A stretch of DNA of 64,000 nt from UTPRO1 sp031400185 (GTDB lineage: Bacteria > Desulfobacterota > Binatia > UTPRO1): assembly GCA_031400185.1 (NCBI GenBank), contig JANNPN010000214.1:1-64000 (forward strand). The letters run 5' to 3'. Under the pieces are notes generated by a model, which saw only the letters and a list, made by a program, of their open reading frames with translations, had not been told where the DNA came from and searched no databases. Below are positions 35,024-43,760 of the stretch, in pieces. Each line of letters opens with the position of its first letter. The stretch's first letter is position 1. The translations under genes were made by a program, and so were the position numbers.

Positions 35024-36208
35024 ATGCAAATCGGTAGTCGGAGGGTGTGGGGGGTGGCCGTAGCCGCGACGTTGTTTGCGTCGCAGGTAGCTGCGGCGAC
35101 GAGCACAGACGGGCCCCGCGTGACCGCGAAATCGGCGATCATCGTGGACGCCGGGAACGGCAGCGTCCTATGGGCGCAGGATCCCGACGCGCAATTGCCG
35201 CCCGCGAGTACCACCAAGGTCATGACGGCGATCCTGGCGCTCGAGAGCGGCCACCTCCGCGATCGCGTGTCGGCGAGTCCCGAGGCATGCATGGTGGCGC
35301 CGAGCAAAGTCCACTTGCGGCCGGGGCAGCGCCTGCTGCTCGAGGACCTCGTCTACGCCATCCTGTTGAACTCGGCGAACGATGCCAGCATCGCGATCGC
35401 CGAGCACCTGGCTGGATCCGTCGACGCATTCGGCGATCGTATGACGCGGCGGGCGCATCTGGTCGGAGCGACCCGCACCCGCTTCGAAAATCCCCACGGT
35501 CTCACGCAGGACGGCCACTACTCCACCGTCCGCGACCTCTCGACGATCTTCCGCTATGCGCTCGCGGTGCCGAAGTTCCGGGAGATCCTCGGTACGAAAG
35601 CGGTCGTCGTGGGCGTCGAGAACAGCACGCGACGGATCGCGCTCCGCAGCCACAACCGCCTGCTGGATTCCTATCGCATCCCCGTGATCGGCAAGACGGG
35701 GTACACGATCGCCGCCAAAAAGTGCTTCGTCGGATCCGGCAGCTACAACGGTCGCGAGATCATCGTGGCCCTCATGGGCTCGCGGGACCTCTGGGGGGAC
35801 ACGCGCCGCCTGCTCGAGTTCGGCTTCGGCGACGACTTGCCGCCGGAGGTGGATCCCCGCGTGAAGCGCCGGCAGGCCGTCAATCGTAACCCTTCAGGGA
35901 CGGGGACGGCCGGCCGTCGCGGAGCGAGCGCGTTCTCGCGTGCGACCGCCAAGGCCGAATCGACCCGCCAATACGCGATCCATGTTGGCGTCTTCGATCA
36001 GAAGGAGCGTGCCGAACGGCTGCAGCGCGCACTCAGGCGGCGCGGGTTCGACGTCGCCATCGATCGGCTGAGTGCCGGCCGCGGCAAGAATCGGCGCGTG
36101 CGCTACCGCGTACAGGTCGGTCCCTATGCGAACCGGAGGCAGGCCGAGACGGCCGCCCGTACGATGGCCGCCCAGGTCGATTTGCCGACGCGTGTCGTGC
36201 AACGCTGA
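35024..36208 (+). CDS. D-alanyl-D-alanine carboxypeptidase with SPOR domain
   Basis: Penicillin-binding protein 5/6-type enzyme that trims the terminal D-Ala from stem peptides. 394 residues from ATG 35024 with GGGAGG six bases upstream. Signal peptide (WGVAVAATLFASQVAAA), SxxK as ASTTK (about residue 62), SxN as NSAND, and KTG in IGKTGYT are all present. The C-terminal 80 residues form a SPOR domain (YAIHVGVFDQKERAERLQ; RYRVQVGPYANRRQAETAA) that binds denuded glycan at division sites, an unusual fusion compared with the standard PBP5 C-terminus. Confidence 0.94.
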   Translation: MQIGSRRVWGVAVAATLFASQVAAATSTDGPRVTAKSAIIVDAGNGSVLWAQDPDAQLPPASTTKVMTAILALESGHLRDRVSASPEACMVAPSKVHLRPGQRLLLEDLVYAILLNSANDASIAIAEHLAGSVDAFGDRMTRRAHLVGATRTRFENPHGLTQDGHYSTVRDLSTIFRYALAVPKFREILGTKAVVVGVENSTRRIALRSHNRLLDSYRIPVIGKTGYTIAAKKCFVGSGSYNGREIIVALMGSRDLWGDTRRLLEFGFGDDLPPEVDPRVKRRQAVNRNPSGTGTAGRRGASAFSRATAKAESTRQYAIHVGVFDQKERAERLQRALRRRGFDVAIDRLSAGRGKNRRVRYRVQVGPYANRRQAETAARTMAAQVDLPTRVVQR

Positions 36209-36233
36209 GGCCCTCGATGGAGGCCAGGGTTCG

Positions 36234-36899
36234 CTAGGACGCGCCGTCCCGCAGCGCGATGCGGAGGAGCGCCGGCAACTCACGGAGCTCCGAGATCCTG
36301 TACGCCGCGCCGCTCTCGGTTCCGATCCCGACGTACGCGATCTCCGCGGCCGTCGCTGCGGCGCAATCGCTGGAGGTGTCGCCAACGAAGACTGCACCGT
36401 CGGCGGCGATGCCCGTACGCTCGAGGCAGGCGAGCAGCATGTCGGGAGCCGGCTTCGGGTGCGCGACGTCGAGGATGCCGACCCAATGCGAGAGGAACCT
36501 GTCGAGGCGGAACTCCCCGACCACGCCGGTGACCGTACGGCCGCGATTCGTCGCGAGCGCCAGCGGACAGTGCGCTGCGAGCCGCGACAGCGTCGTTTCC
36601 AACTCCGCGACGGGGCGCATGAGCCGATAGAACGGACCGTAGTCGGCCCGTGCCGCGATTTCCTTGGCACGCCGCAGCAGCGGGTGGTCGTGCTCGAAGA
36701 GATGCGACCACAGTTGCGGCCCGGAAAGGCGGTGACAAAGCTCGCGGCCCGACGCGTCGAGCGGCGGCTCGCCGAGCTCGGTTAGGATCGAATCGTAGAA
36801 CGCGACGTTCGCGTTCCACGAGTCGAACAACACACCGTCGCAGTCGAAGATGACCAGACGGACGGCGTCGCCAGTCGGCAGCGGTCGGCCGAGCGTCAC
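36234..36899 (-). CDS. HAD-family phosphatase (phosphoglycolate-phosphatase-like)
   Basis: 221 residues. HAD motifs: motif I VIFDCDGVLFDS, motif II LALATNRG, motif III/IV around KPAPDML and VFVGDTSSDCAAA. A helical cap domain lies between. The GTG at 36899 was chosen because it overlaps the glpK-like stop (GTGA); upstream in-frame codons lie inside that gene. It is the last gene of a four-gene unit with glpD, the flavoprotein and the kinase. Substrate could be a phosphorylated glycerol derivative (inference from context). Confidence 0.87.
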   Translation of the reverse strand: MTLGRPLPTGDAVRLVIFDCDGVLFDSWNANVAFYDSILTELGEPPLDASGRELCHRLSGPQLWSHLFEHDHPLLRRAKEIAARADYGPFYRLMRPVAELETTLSRLAAHCPLALATNRGRTVTGVVGEFRLDRFLSHWVGILDVAHPKPAPDMLLACLERTGIAADGAVFVGDTSSDCAAATAAEIAYVGIGTESGAAYRISELRELPALLRIALRDGAS

Positions 36900-38356
36900 G
36901 GCTGACGACGCGCGATCTCGACGATGGCCTTCCATCGGGCCGTTCGTTCCGCGCGTTCGTCGGCGCTCCAACACGGCTCGAAGACCCGCTCGCGTCGCCA
37001 GGTCTTTCCCACCTCCGCCGTGTCCTTCCAGAAGCCCGTGGCGAGACCCGCGAGATACGCGGCCCCAAGACAGGCCGCGTCGAACACCACAGGCCGCTCG
37101 ATCGGGACGCCGCTCACATTCGCCTGATATTGCATGAGGAAATCGTTGCGGGCGGCGCCGCCGTCCACGCGTACGACGTCAAGATCCGTGTCCGGAGCGT
37201 CGGCGCGGAGCGCATCGATCACCTCGCCGCAGCGAAACGCGATCCCCTCGAGCACGGCACGTATCACCTGGGCCCGCCCGGTCGCGCGCGACAGGCCGCC
37301 GATCACCGCCCGGACGTTGGGGTCGAGGTACGGCGTACCGAGGCCCTGAAACGCCGGAACGCACCAAACCCCGCCGCTGTCGGGGACGCTTTCCGCGATG
37401 GCCTCCGACTCCGCGACGTCGGTGAGGATTCCGAGTCCGTCCCGGAGCCACTGCATCGCGGCACCGACCGTGACCGCGCTGCCCTCGAGGCAGTAGGTGC
37501 GTGCACCGTCGAGACCCCAGAGCACCAGTGGAAAACAGCCGTGCGGAGACAGGCGGATCGACGCGCCGACGTTCAGGTCCATCATTGCCGCCGTGCCGTA
37601 CGTAATCTTCATCATGCCCGGCTCGAGGCGGAGCTGACCGAACATGGCCGCCTGCTGATCACCGGCTCGCGAGGCCAACGGAATCGACGCACCGAGCAGT
37701 CGCGCGTCGGTCTCGCCCGCGACCGCGCTCGTCGACACGATGGTCGGGAAGCTCGCGAGGGGAAGGCGCAGACTCTCGAGCAACGCCTCGTCCCATCGTC
37801 CCGTGAGAAAATCGTAGACGCCGGTGCACGAGGCGTTCGAGTCGTCGGTGACGTACGAAGAGCCGCCCGAAAGTTTCCAGGTGAGCCACGCGTCGATGGT
37901 GCCGAAGCGAAGCCCCCCTGCCTCGGCGCGCGCCCGTGCGCCGGCCACGTTGTCGAGCACCCAGCCGAACTTCGACGCGGATTGGAGTGGGCTCAGGAGG
38001 TAGCCGCGCCGTCCGAGCTCGTTGCAAAGCTCGACCGTGCGGAGATCCTGCCAGCCGATCGCCGGGTACACCGGCTCGCCGGTGTCCGCATCCCACACCA
38101 CTGCTGACGCGCGCTGATTGCATAGGCCGAGCGCGGCCACCGCGCTCGCCGGCACGTTCGCGCGTGCCAATGCATCGCGTGTGACTTCGAGCGTCCGCTG
38201 CCAAACGATCGTCGCATCGTGCTCGACCCAGCTCGGGCGCGGGCACGTCAGCGGGATCTCTGAATAGGCGGTCGCGACCTCGCGTCCCTCGTGGTCGAAG
38301 ACGTACGCCCGAACGCCGCTGCCGCCCTCGTCGATCGCCAGGACGTGAGAGCTCAT
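36896..38356 (-). CDS. glpK: Glycerol kinase-like FGGY carbohydrate kinase
   Basis: Phosphorylates glycerol or a related polyol. 486 residues, N-terminal ATPase motif LAIDEGGSGVRAYVFD, and glycerol-kinase-type segments PAIGWQDLRT, LVLWGLDGARTYCLEGSAVTVGAA and GTPYLDPNVRAVIGGLSR. The C-terminal sugar-kinase motif is RVDGGAARNDFLMQYQAN. It overlaps the flavoprotein upstream (38353-38356) and the HAD gene downstream by a few bases. Some canonical GlpK positions are altered (DEGGSG in place of DQGTTS), so the substrate may not be plain glycerol. Confidence 0.88.
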   Translation of the reverse strand: MSSHVLAIDEGGSGVRAYVFDHEGREVATAYSEIPLTCPRPSWVEHDATIVWQRTLEVTRDALARANVPASAVAALGLCNQRASAVVWDADTGEPVYPAIGWQDLRTVELCNELGRRGYLLSPLQSASKFGWVLDNVAGARARAEAGGLRFGTIDAWLTWKLSGGSSYVTDDSNASCTGVYDFLTGRWDEALLESLRLPLASFPTIVSTSAVAGETDARLLGASIPLASRAGDQQAAMFGQLRLEPGMMKITYGTAAMMDLNVGASIRLSPHGCFPLVLWGLDGARTYCLEGSAVTVGAAMQWLRDGLGILTDVAESEAIAESVPDSGGVWCVPAFQGLGTPYLDPNVRAVIGGLSRATGRAQVIRAVLEGIAFRCGEVIDALRADAPDTDLDVVRVDGGAARNDFLMQYQANVSGVPIERPVVFDAACLGAAYLAGLATGFWKDTAEVGKTWRRERVFEPCWSADERAERTARWKAIVEIARRQP

Positions 38357-39768
38357 GCGCTCGCGTCCGGCAGGAGCGCGCCGGGATTCATGATGCCCTG
38401 AGGGTCGAGCGCGCGGCGAATTGTGGTGAGCAGCGGGTACGCAGACCCGAGCTCGCGCGTGAGCCAGTCACGCCGGATGCGGCCGATGCCATGGTGATGC
38501 GAAATCGTCCCGCCCGCAGCGAGGGTCGCCTCCATCGCCGCCCGCCAGATGGCAAAATACAAGCCCTCGAGCTCCTCCGGACGCTCCGGCCGTCCGGCGA
38601 AGGTGAAGTAGATGTTCGTGCCGGTGCCGTAGCTGTGCGAGCTGTGTCCGGAAGCGACGAGAATGCCGGGCACTGCGCGCATTCCCGCGAGGACGCCGGT
38701 GTAGAGGTCGTCGATCCGGTTCCACGTCGACGCGACCTCGATCGTGTCGACCACCATGCCTTGCTTGAGGAAGTACTCGAATCCCGGGACGGCGTTCCGG
38801 TGATGCAGCCAGCTGTCCACCGGATCCGCGCCGACGGCGCGGCCGCTCGACGCCGCGGCGATGCGGACGCTCGCCGCGATCTCCTGCTCGACGAGCTCCG
38901 CCGGGCCTTCGGTGAGCACCAGGAGAAGACTCTCGCCGTCCTTCGCCGCTCCGGCGAACGACCGCCCGGCCTCGATCTCGTCGTAGAGGCGCAGCACCGC
39001 CGGCCGCCATCCCGCCCGCATGATCTGGCGCAGCGCCTCGAGCCCTGCCCGCATCGTCGGCAACGCGATGGCCTGCTTTCCCGTTGCCGGTGCGAGCGGA
39101 TGAATCTCGTAGGTGAGCTCGGTCAGAATTCCGGTCGTTCCTTCGGCGCCGAGAAAGAGATGCCGCACGTCCTGCCCGGTCGCCGCCCGTGGGACGGCGC
39201 GCGTACGGACGACCTCGCCGTTTGGGAGCACTGCCTCGAAGGCCACGAGCATGTCCTCGATGTTGCCGTACTTCGTCGAGAACTGTCCGGCGGCACGCGT
39301 CGCCACCCACCCGCCGACCGACGACAACGCGATCGACTGCGGGAAATGTCCCATCGAGTAGCCCGCCTCGTTCAGCATGGCCTCGAACTCCGAACCGAGG
39401 AGTCCCGGCTCGACCGTCGCGAGCAGCGCCACCTCGTCAACCTTCTTCAATGTGCGCATTGCCCCCATGTCGACCACGACGGAGTGCTCGGGCGCCTCGA
39501 CCGCGCCGCACACGCCGGACCCCGCCCCAAACGGGACGACCGCTACGCGTTCACGGCATGCGTATTTCAGAATTGCGCTCACCTCCGCGGTGGTGGTCGG
39601 CCGAACGACGCACGCCGGATCCGTGATCGGGCCGCCCTGCATGCTTCGCCAGACGGAGACGACCCAGCTGTCGCGGCGGGCGCGGGTGAGAGTGGCGGGG
39701 TCGTCGATCACGTGCGCCGGATCGACGATGGCGCGGAGGCCTGCTCGGATGTTCTCAGAGGTGGGCAT
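38353..39768 (-). CDS. FAD-linked oxidase resembling alkyl-DHAP synthase
   Basis: 471 residues. The FAD-binding PCMH/BBE fold is visible (VVPFGAGSGVCGAVEA; PQSIALSSVGGWVATRAAGQFSTKYGNIED). The C-terminal half has SHSYGTGTNIYFTF and the triple His in ISHHHGIGRIRR, the hallmark of alkylglycerone-phosphate synthase, which makes ether bonds in glycerolipids. ATG 39768 follows GGAG by eight bases and overlaps the glpD stop by one base (TGATG). In mycobacteria a similar gene sits beside glpD. Function here, ether-lipid making or breakdown or another 2-hydroxyacid oxidase, is not decided. Confidence 0.87.
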   Translation of the reverse strand: MPTSENIRAGLRAIVDPAHVIDDPATLTRARRDSWVVSVWRSMQGGPITDPACVVRPTTTAEVSAILKYACRERVAVVPFGAGSGVCGAVEAPEHSVVVDMGAMRTLKKVDEVALLATVEPGLLGSEFEAMLNEAGYSMGHFPQSIALSSVGGWVATRAAGQFSTKYGNIEDMLVAFEAVLPNGEVVRTRAVPRAATGQDVRHLFLGAEGTTGILTELTYEIHPLAPATGKQAIALPTMRAGLEALRQIMRAGWRPAVLRLYDEIEAGRSFAGAAKDGESLLLVLTEGPAELVEQEIAASVRIAAASSGRAVGADPVDSWLHHRNAVPGFEYFLKQGMVVDTIEVASTWNRIDDLYTGVLAGMRAVPGILVASGHSSHSYGTGTNIYFTFAGRPERPEELEGLYFAIWRAAMEATLAAGGTISHHHGIGRIRRDWLTRELGSAYPLLTTIRRALDPQGIMNPGALLPDASA

Positions 39769-41459
39769 CAGACATTCTCCTTTGGCAACGGCGGATCCGT
39801 CCGCCAGGCGAGCCGCGTGTCGCATTGACGCGTGAACGTCTCGATCTCGCGCGCGAGGCGCGTCGCGTCCCAGGCGAGCTCGCGGGCCGCGATCGCTGCG
39901 ACAGCCGGCGCGGCCGCGCGCGCCGACGCCGTCGCAAAATAGGAGAGCCGGGTGCGCCGCTCCAAGATGTCGACCAAAGTGCAGGCCATCTCGTGGCGGA
40001 TGGCGTACTGGACTTCGGCGACCGAGAGCGGCACGTTTGGAGCGACGACCGAGAGAGCATCCGGACCGTCAGCATTCCGCGCGAGCTCGAGCGCGTCGCT
40101 GCCGTAAGTCGCGACGAGCCGCGTCGATGTCTCCGGCGCAATGCCCGCCAACGCGGCGCGCACCGACGGCAGGGCGGCATACGCGTCGAGGTCGGCCGCC
40201 CCCTCGAGGTCGCCGCCGGGCAACGTCTCGGCGGCGCTCCGTGAGGGGCGGAGCGACTTCCCGACGCGCGGCGCTACGGTCTCGACCACGCGCTCGGCCA
40301 TGCGGCGATACGCGGTCAGCTTGCCGCCCGCGATTGTCACGAGACCCATGGAGCTCACGACGATCTCGTCCTTGCGGGAAATTTCGGACGGCTTCTTTCC
40401 GGGCTCTCGGATCAGGGGGCGGACACCGGCCCACGCGCCGATCGCGCGCTCGGGCGCGATCGTGATGCCGCTGAACGTGCGCGCCAGCGCCTCCTGGAGA
40501 TACAGGACGTCCTCGATCGTGATCGCGGGCTCGTCCGGCGGCCCGACGTACTCGGTGTCGGTCGTGCCGACGTAGATGTGGTCGCCGCGCGGCACCACGA
40601 ACACCGGGCGACCGTCGCTCGCGCGCATCACCACGCAGTTACGTGCCGGGAGGTCGCTCGCCCGGAACACGACGTGGATACCCTTCGTCAGCTGGAGGCT
40701 CGGCTTGTCCTCCGGGCGGTCGAGCCGGCGGATATCGTCGACCCACGGTCCGCTCGCGTTCACGACGGCGCGGGCGCGTACGTCGAAGGTCGTGTCGCTC
40801 TCTTGGTCGTGGACGGTGACGATCCGCGGCGTGCCGGCGGGGCCAAGCGCCGTGACGCGCACGTAGTTCGCGACGACGGCGCCCGCATGATGCGACGACT
40901 TGAGCGTGTCTAAAACGAGGCGCGCATCGTCGGTCTGGTACTCGGGGTAGAGGATCGCCCCTTGCAGACGGTCCGGTGTGAGGTAGGGCTCGGCGGTGAG
41001 CGCCTCCCTGCGGCTCAGCACGCGATGGTGCTCCTTCGCCGGGACGGCCGCGAGCTTCTCGTAGAGCGCGAGACCGACCCGCAACTTGTAGACGCCGGCA
41101 CTCGTCCGGCCGTGGACCGGTAGGAACATGGGTGCCACCGCCGTGCGATGCGGCGCGATGCGCCGGAGCGACTTTCGCTCGGTCGCCGCCTCGCGGACGA
41201 GCGCGATCTCGCCTTGCTCGAGGTAGCGAAGCCCGCCGTGGATCAGCTTGGACGAGCGGCTGCTCGTGCCGGACGCGAAGTCGCGCGCCTCGACCAGCGC
41301 GACACTCAGGCCGCGGAGCGCGGCTTCGCGTGCGACGCCCGCGCCGGTGATGCCGCCGCCGATGACCAGCACGTCGAACGTCTCGTCGGCGAGACGCTCG
41401 AGGTTGCGAGCGCGCCGTGCCGGATCAAAGCCCGACATGACGCTCGGTGTAGGCGGCAT
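39768..41459 (-). CDS. glpD: Glycerol-3-phosphate dehydrogenase (FAD, respiratory)
   Basis: Oxidises sn-glycerol 3-phosphate to DHAP at the membrane, feeding electrons to quinone. 563 residues. Dinucleotide fold VLVIGGGITGAGVAREAALRG, then SGTSSRSSKLIHGGLRYLE and the C-terminal helical DAO domain. The start is ATG 41459 or the in-frame ATG 41438. First gene of the four-gene unit, overlapping the flavoprotein; together they can turn glycerol, or an alkylglycerol, into DHAP. Confidence 0.96.
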   Translation of the reverse strand: MPPTPSVMSGFDPARRARNLERLADETFDVLVIGGGITGAGVAREAALRGLSVALVEARDFASGTSSRSSKLIHGGLRYLEQGEIALVREAATERKSLRRIAPHRTAVAPMFLPVHGRTSAGVYKLRVGLALYEKLAAVPAKEHHRVLSRREALTAEPYLTPDRLQGAILYPEYQTDDARLVLDTLKSSHHAGAVVANYVRVTALGPAGTPRIVTVHDQESDTTFDVRARAVVNASGPWVDDIRRLDRPEDKPSLQLTKGIHVVFRASDLPARNCVVMRASDGRPVFVVPRGDHIYVGTTDTEYVGPPDEPAITIEDVLYLQEALARTFSGITIAPERAIGAWAGVRPLIREPGKKPSEISRKDEIVVSSMGLVTIAGGKLTAYRRMAERVVETVAPRVGKSLRPSRSAAETLPGGDLEGAADLDAYAALPSVRAALAGIAPETSTRLVATYGSDALELARNADGPDALSVVAPNVPLSVAEVQYAIRHEMACTLVDILERRTRLSYFATASARAAAPAVAAIAARELAWDATRLAREIETFTRQCDTRLAWRTDPPLPKENV

Positions 41460-41489
41460 CGCCGACGCGGGGTGCGCCGACGGCGAGCG

Positions 41490-41693
41490 TCAGCGCTCGA
41501 CGCGGAACGAGACTTCGGCCCGAATGCGGAAGACGTCGACCTTGTCCTTGTTCATGCGAACGTCGAACTCCTTCACGCCGATGCGCGTGATGCCCCGCAA
41601 CGACTTCTGCGCCTCGGAGATCACGACCTTGATCGCATCGTCCCAACTCTTCGGTGACTCTCCAACGAGCTCGATGATCTTTACGACCGACAT
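41490..41693 (-). CDS. Dodecin (flavin-binding dodecamer)
   Basis: 67-residue cytosolic protein that forms hollow dodecamers storing flavins. The family pattern is clear: SVVKIIELVGESPKSWDDAI, a central helix, and the strand KVDVFRIRAEVSFRVE. GAAGGGGG lies just before the start. A perfect hairpin occupies its 5' leader (41716-41737). It lies 30 bases beyond the glpD start on the same strand, fitting a supply of flavin for the neighbouring FAD enzymes (inference). Confidence 0.93.
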   Translation of the reverse strand: MSVVKIIELVGESPKSWDDAIKVVISEAQKSLRGITRIGVKEFDVRMNKDKVDVFRIRAEVSFRVER

Positions 41694-41715
41694 GGCACAC
41701 CCCCTTCTGGTTGTG

Positions 41716-41737
41716 GCGGCCGACCTCGGTCGGCCGC
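41716..41737 (-). repeat. Perfect inverted repeat in the dodecin leader
   Basis: GCGGCCGACC / GGTCGGCCGC, a ten-base stem with a two-base centre, between the zincin stop (41742) and the dodecin ribosome site. No U-run follows, so it is either an operator or an RNA hairpin that insulates the two genes. Confidence 0.6.
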
Positions 41738-41741
41738 GGCC

Positions 41742-42107
41742 TCAGTAGCCCCATTCGTCGAGATCCTCGTCGTCGATGCCGAAGAAATGCGCGAGCTCGT
41801 GCAGGACCGTAGTGCGAATTTCGTCGCGAATCTCTGCCGTCGACGTACAGGTCTCGACGATCGGGAGGTAGAAGATCGAGATTTTGTCCGGGAGCGCCGT
41901 ATATTGGTGACCGCGCTCCTCGAGCGGAATTCCTTCGTAGAGACCGAAAAGGGTGTCTTCCTCGGGATCGAGACCCGCATCGCGGATCTGCGCGTCGGTC
42001 GGCTCGTCCTCGACGACGACCTCGACGTTCTCGATACGCGACGCGAACTCAGCGGGTAGCGTTTCGAGCACCTCCGTCACGAGTCGCCGGAATTCCTTTC
42101 GAGTCAT
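41742..42107 (-). CDS. Zincin-like metallopeptidase (DUF1025 type)
   Basis: 121 residues starting at MTRKEFRRLV (42107). The metal site HELAHFFGIDDEDLDEWGY is at the very C-terminus, the form HExxHxxGxxD of minimal zincins. A longer frame to 42191 overlaps the divergent SDR leader and is unlikely. Substrate unknown; members of this family are small stand-alone proteases of uncharacterised role. It diverges from the SDR gene at 42317. Confidence 0.86.
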   Translation of the reverse strand: MTRKEFRRLVTEVLETLPAEFASRIENVEVVVEDEPTDAQIRDAGLDPEEDTLFGLYEGIPLEERGHQYTALPDKISIFYLPIVETCTSTAEIRDEIRTTVLHELAHFFGIDDEDLDEWGY

Positions 42108-42316
42108 GACGCTCACGCCCGCGGTGGAGACGGCGCGCCGGAGAAAATGTGGTGGCACGCCACGTGGCGATTGACGGCGGGACGTTGCCACACGCGGTTT
42201 TCATTGACAAGGACGCGGCGCGGAAGCTTGACAACCCGGGGGTCGTGGGGCAGACGATGCCGCACTCGACGTCCCACCAAAGCTTGCTCAGGGGTCCCCC
42301 CAAGGAGGTTCTCTTC

Positions 42317-43249
42317 ATGCTTCTCGACGACAAAGTTGTCGTAGTCACTGGTGCGGGTCGCGGTATCGGCCGCGAGGAAGCACTGCTCATGGCGAAGCTC
42401 GGCGCCAAGGTGGTCGTCAACGATCTGGGCGGCGGATTCGACGGCAGTGGCGCGAGCACCGGGCCGGCGCAAGACGTCGTGAACGAGATCAAGAAGGCGG
42501 GCGGCGACGCCGTCGCGAACGGCGACAGCGTCAGCGACTTCAAGGGCGCCCAGCGCATCGTCGAGTGCGCCGTCGACACGTTCGGCAAGCTGAACGCCGT
42601 CGTGAACAACGCGGGCATTCTCCGCGACCGCATGATCTTCAATATGTCCGAGGAAGACTGGGACTCGGTCATCGCGGTCCACTTGAAGGGCACCTTCGCG
42701 TGCACGCGTCACGCGTGCGTGTACTGGCGCGAGCAGCACAAGGTCGGCAATCTCCTGAACGGTCGCATCATCAATACCGCGTCCGACTCCGGTCTCCTCG
42801 GCAATCCGAGCCAGAGCAACTACGGCGCCGCCAAGGCGGCGATCGCGGCATTCTCCGTCATCATCGACAAGGAGATGGCCAAGTACGGCGTCACCGTGAA
42901 TGCGATTGCACCGGTCGCGCGTACCCGCCTCACGGTCGAGGCGACGCCGGCGACCGCCGCCCTCATGGGCCAGGAAGTTCCCGCAGGGCAGTTCGACGTG
43001 TTCAGCCCCGCGAACGTGGCACCCCTGGTCGCGTGGCTCGCGAGCGACGACTCCGCGGACGTGCACGGCGAGATCTTCCGTGTCGGCGGTGGCACCGTCT
43101 GGCTGATGCAGGGCTGGCATTCGGTCGGCAAGGCGAAGAAGGGCGGCGAGTGGGACGCGGCCGAGCTTGGGACGGCTCTCAAGGCCGAGCTCGCCAAGGG
43201 CGGCACGCGCAAGGAGACGATGAACGACGTCTTCTCCGAAGGTCTCTGA
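42317..43249 (+). CDS. SDR oxidoreductase, (3R)-hydroxyacyl-CoA dehydrogenase type
   Basis: 310 residues from ATG 42317 with AAGGAGG eight bases upstream. NAD(P) motif VVVVTGAGRGIGREEALLMA, the VVVNDLGGGFDGSG segment typical of multifunctional-enzyme-2 and FabG-like hydroxyacyl dehydrogenases, NNAGILRDRMIFNM, and the catalytic Tyr-Lys in SNYGAAKAA. The C-terminal 60 residues extend beyond the basic SDR fold. Likely acts in fatty-acid beta-oxidation or steroid-like degradation (inference). Followed immediately by the LMW phosphatase. Confidence 0.9.
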   Translation: MLLDDKVVVVTGAGRGIGREEALLMAKLGAKVVVNDLGGGFDGSGASTGPAQDVVNEIKKAGGDAVANGDSVSDFKGAQRIVECAVDTFGKLNAVVNNAGILRDRMIFNMSEEDWDSVIAVHLKGTFACTRHACVYWREQHKVGNLLNGRIINTASDSGLLGNPSQSNYGAAKAAIAAFSVIIDKEMAKYGVTVNAIAPVARTRLTVEATPATAALMGQEVPAGQFDVFSPANVAPLVAWLASDDSADVHGEIFRVGGGTVWLMQGWHSVGKAKKGGEWDAAELGTALKAELAKGGTRKETMNDVFSEGL

Positions 43250-43250
43250 G

Positions 43251-43739
43251 CTGACGCACGTTCGTCGCCGCATCCTGATCGTTTGTCACGCCAACGTCAG
43301 CCGGAGCATCATCGCCGAGGCGTTGCTCAAGAAAATGTTGGCGGAACGAGGGCGCGACGACGTCGTCGTGACGTCGGGGGGCGTCGCTCCCTACGCCCGA
43401 GATACGAGCCTGGTGTCGATGGACGCCAGGCTCGTTTTGCGTGACGACGCAATCCAGATCTCGCCCGACACCATGGCGTGCGATTTGAAACGGCACCGTG
43501 ACCGATTGCTCGAGGCCGATCTGATCGTCACGATGACGGCTGAACAGAAGCGCATGTTGGCGGATTTTCCAGAAGCAGACGGCAAGGAAGTTCTGACGCT
43601 CGGGGAGGCGGCGGGAGAGACGGCCGATGTCGAAGACCCCGCCGGACGCGACGAGGACTTCTATCGGGCGTGCCGCGATCAGATCAGACGTTGCCTCGAG
43701 AAGGCCATCGATCGGTTGGCCCCGCCCCGCGAGGCCTAG
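43251..43739 (+). CDS. Low-molecular-weight (arginine/tyrosine) phosphatase, apparent CTG start
   Basis: The phosphatase loop CHANVSRS lies at 43284-43307, upstream of the first ATG, GTG or TTG in this frame (TTG 43323). No such codon exists between the stop at 43221 and there. CTG 43251 is preceded at eight bases by GAAGG and would give a 162-residue protein opening LTHVRRRILIVCHANVSRS, the normal layout. The general-acid Asp fits DVEDPAG, as in YwlE-like enzymes. The CTG start is an inference; a TTG start would lose the active site. Confidence 0.8.
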   Translation: MTHVRRRILIVCHANVSRSIIAEALLKKMLAERGRDDVVVTSGGVAPYARDTSLVSMDARLVLRDDAIQISPDTMACDLKRHRDRLLEADLIVTMTAEQKRMLADFPEADGKEVLTLGEAAGETADVEDPAGRDEDFYRACRDQIRRCLEKAIDRLAPPREA

Positions 43740-43760
43740 ATCGTGTCCACGGAGGTTGAG

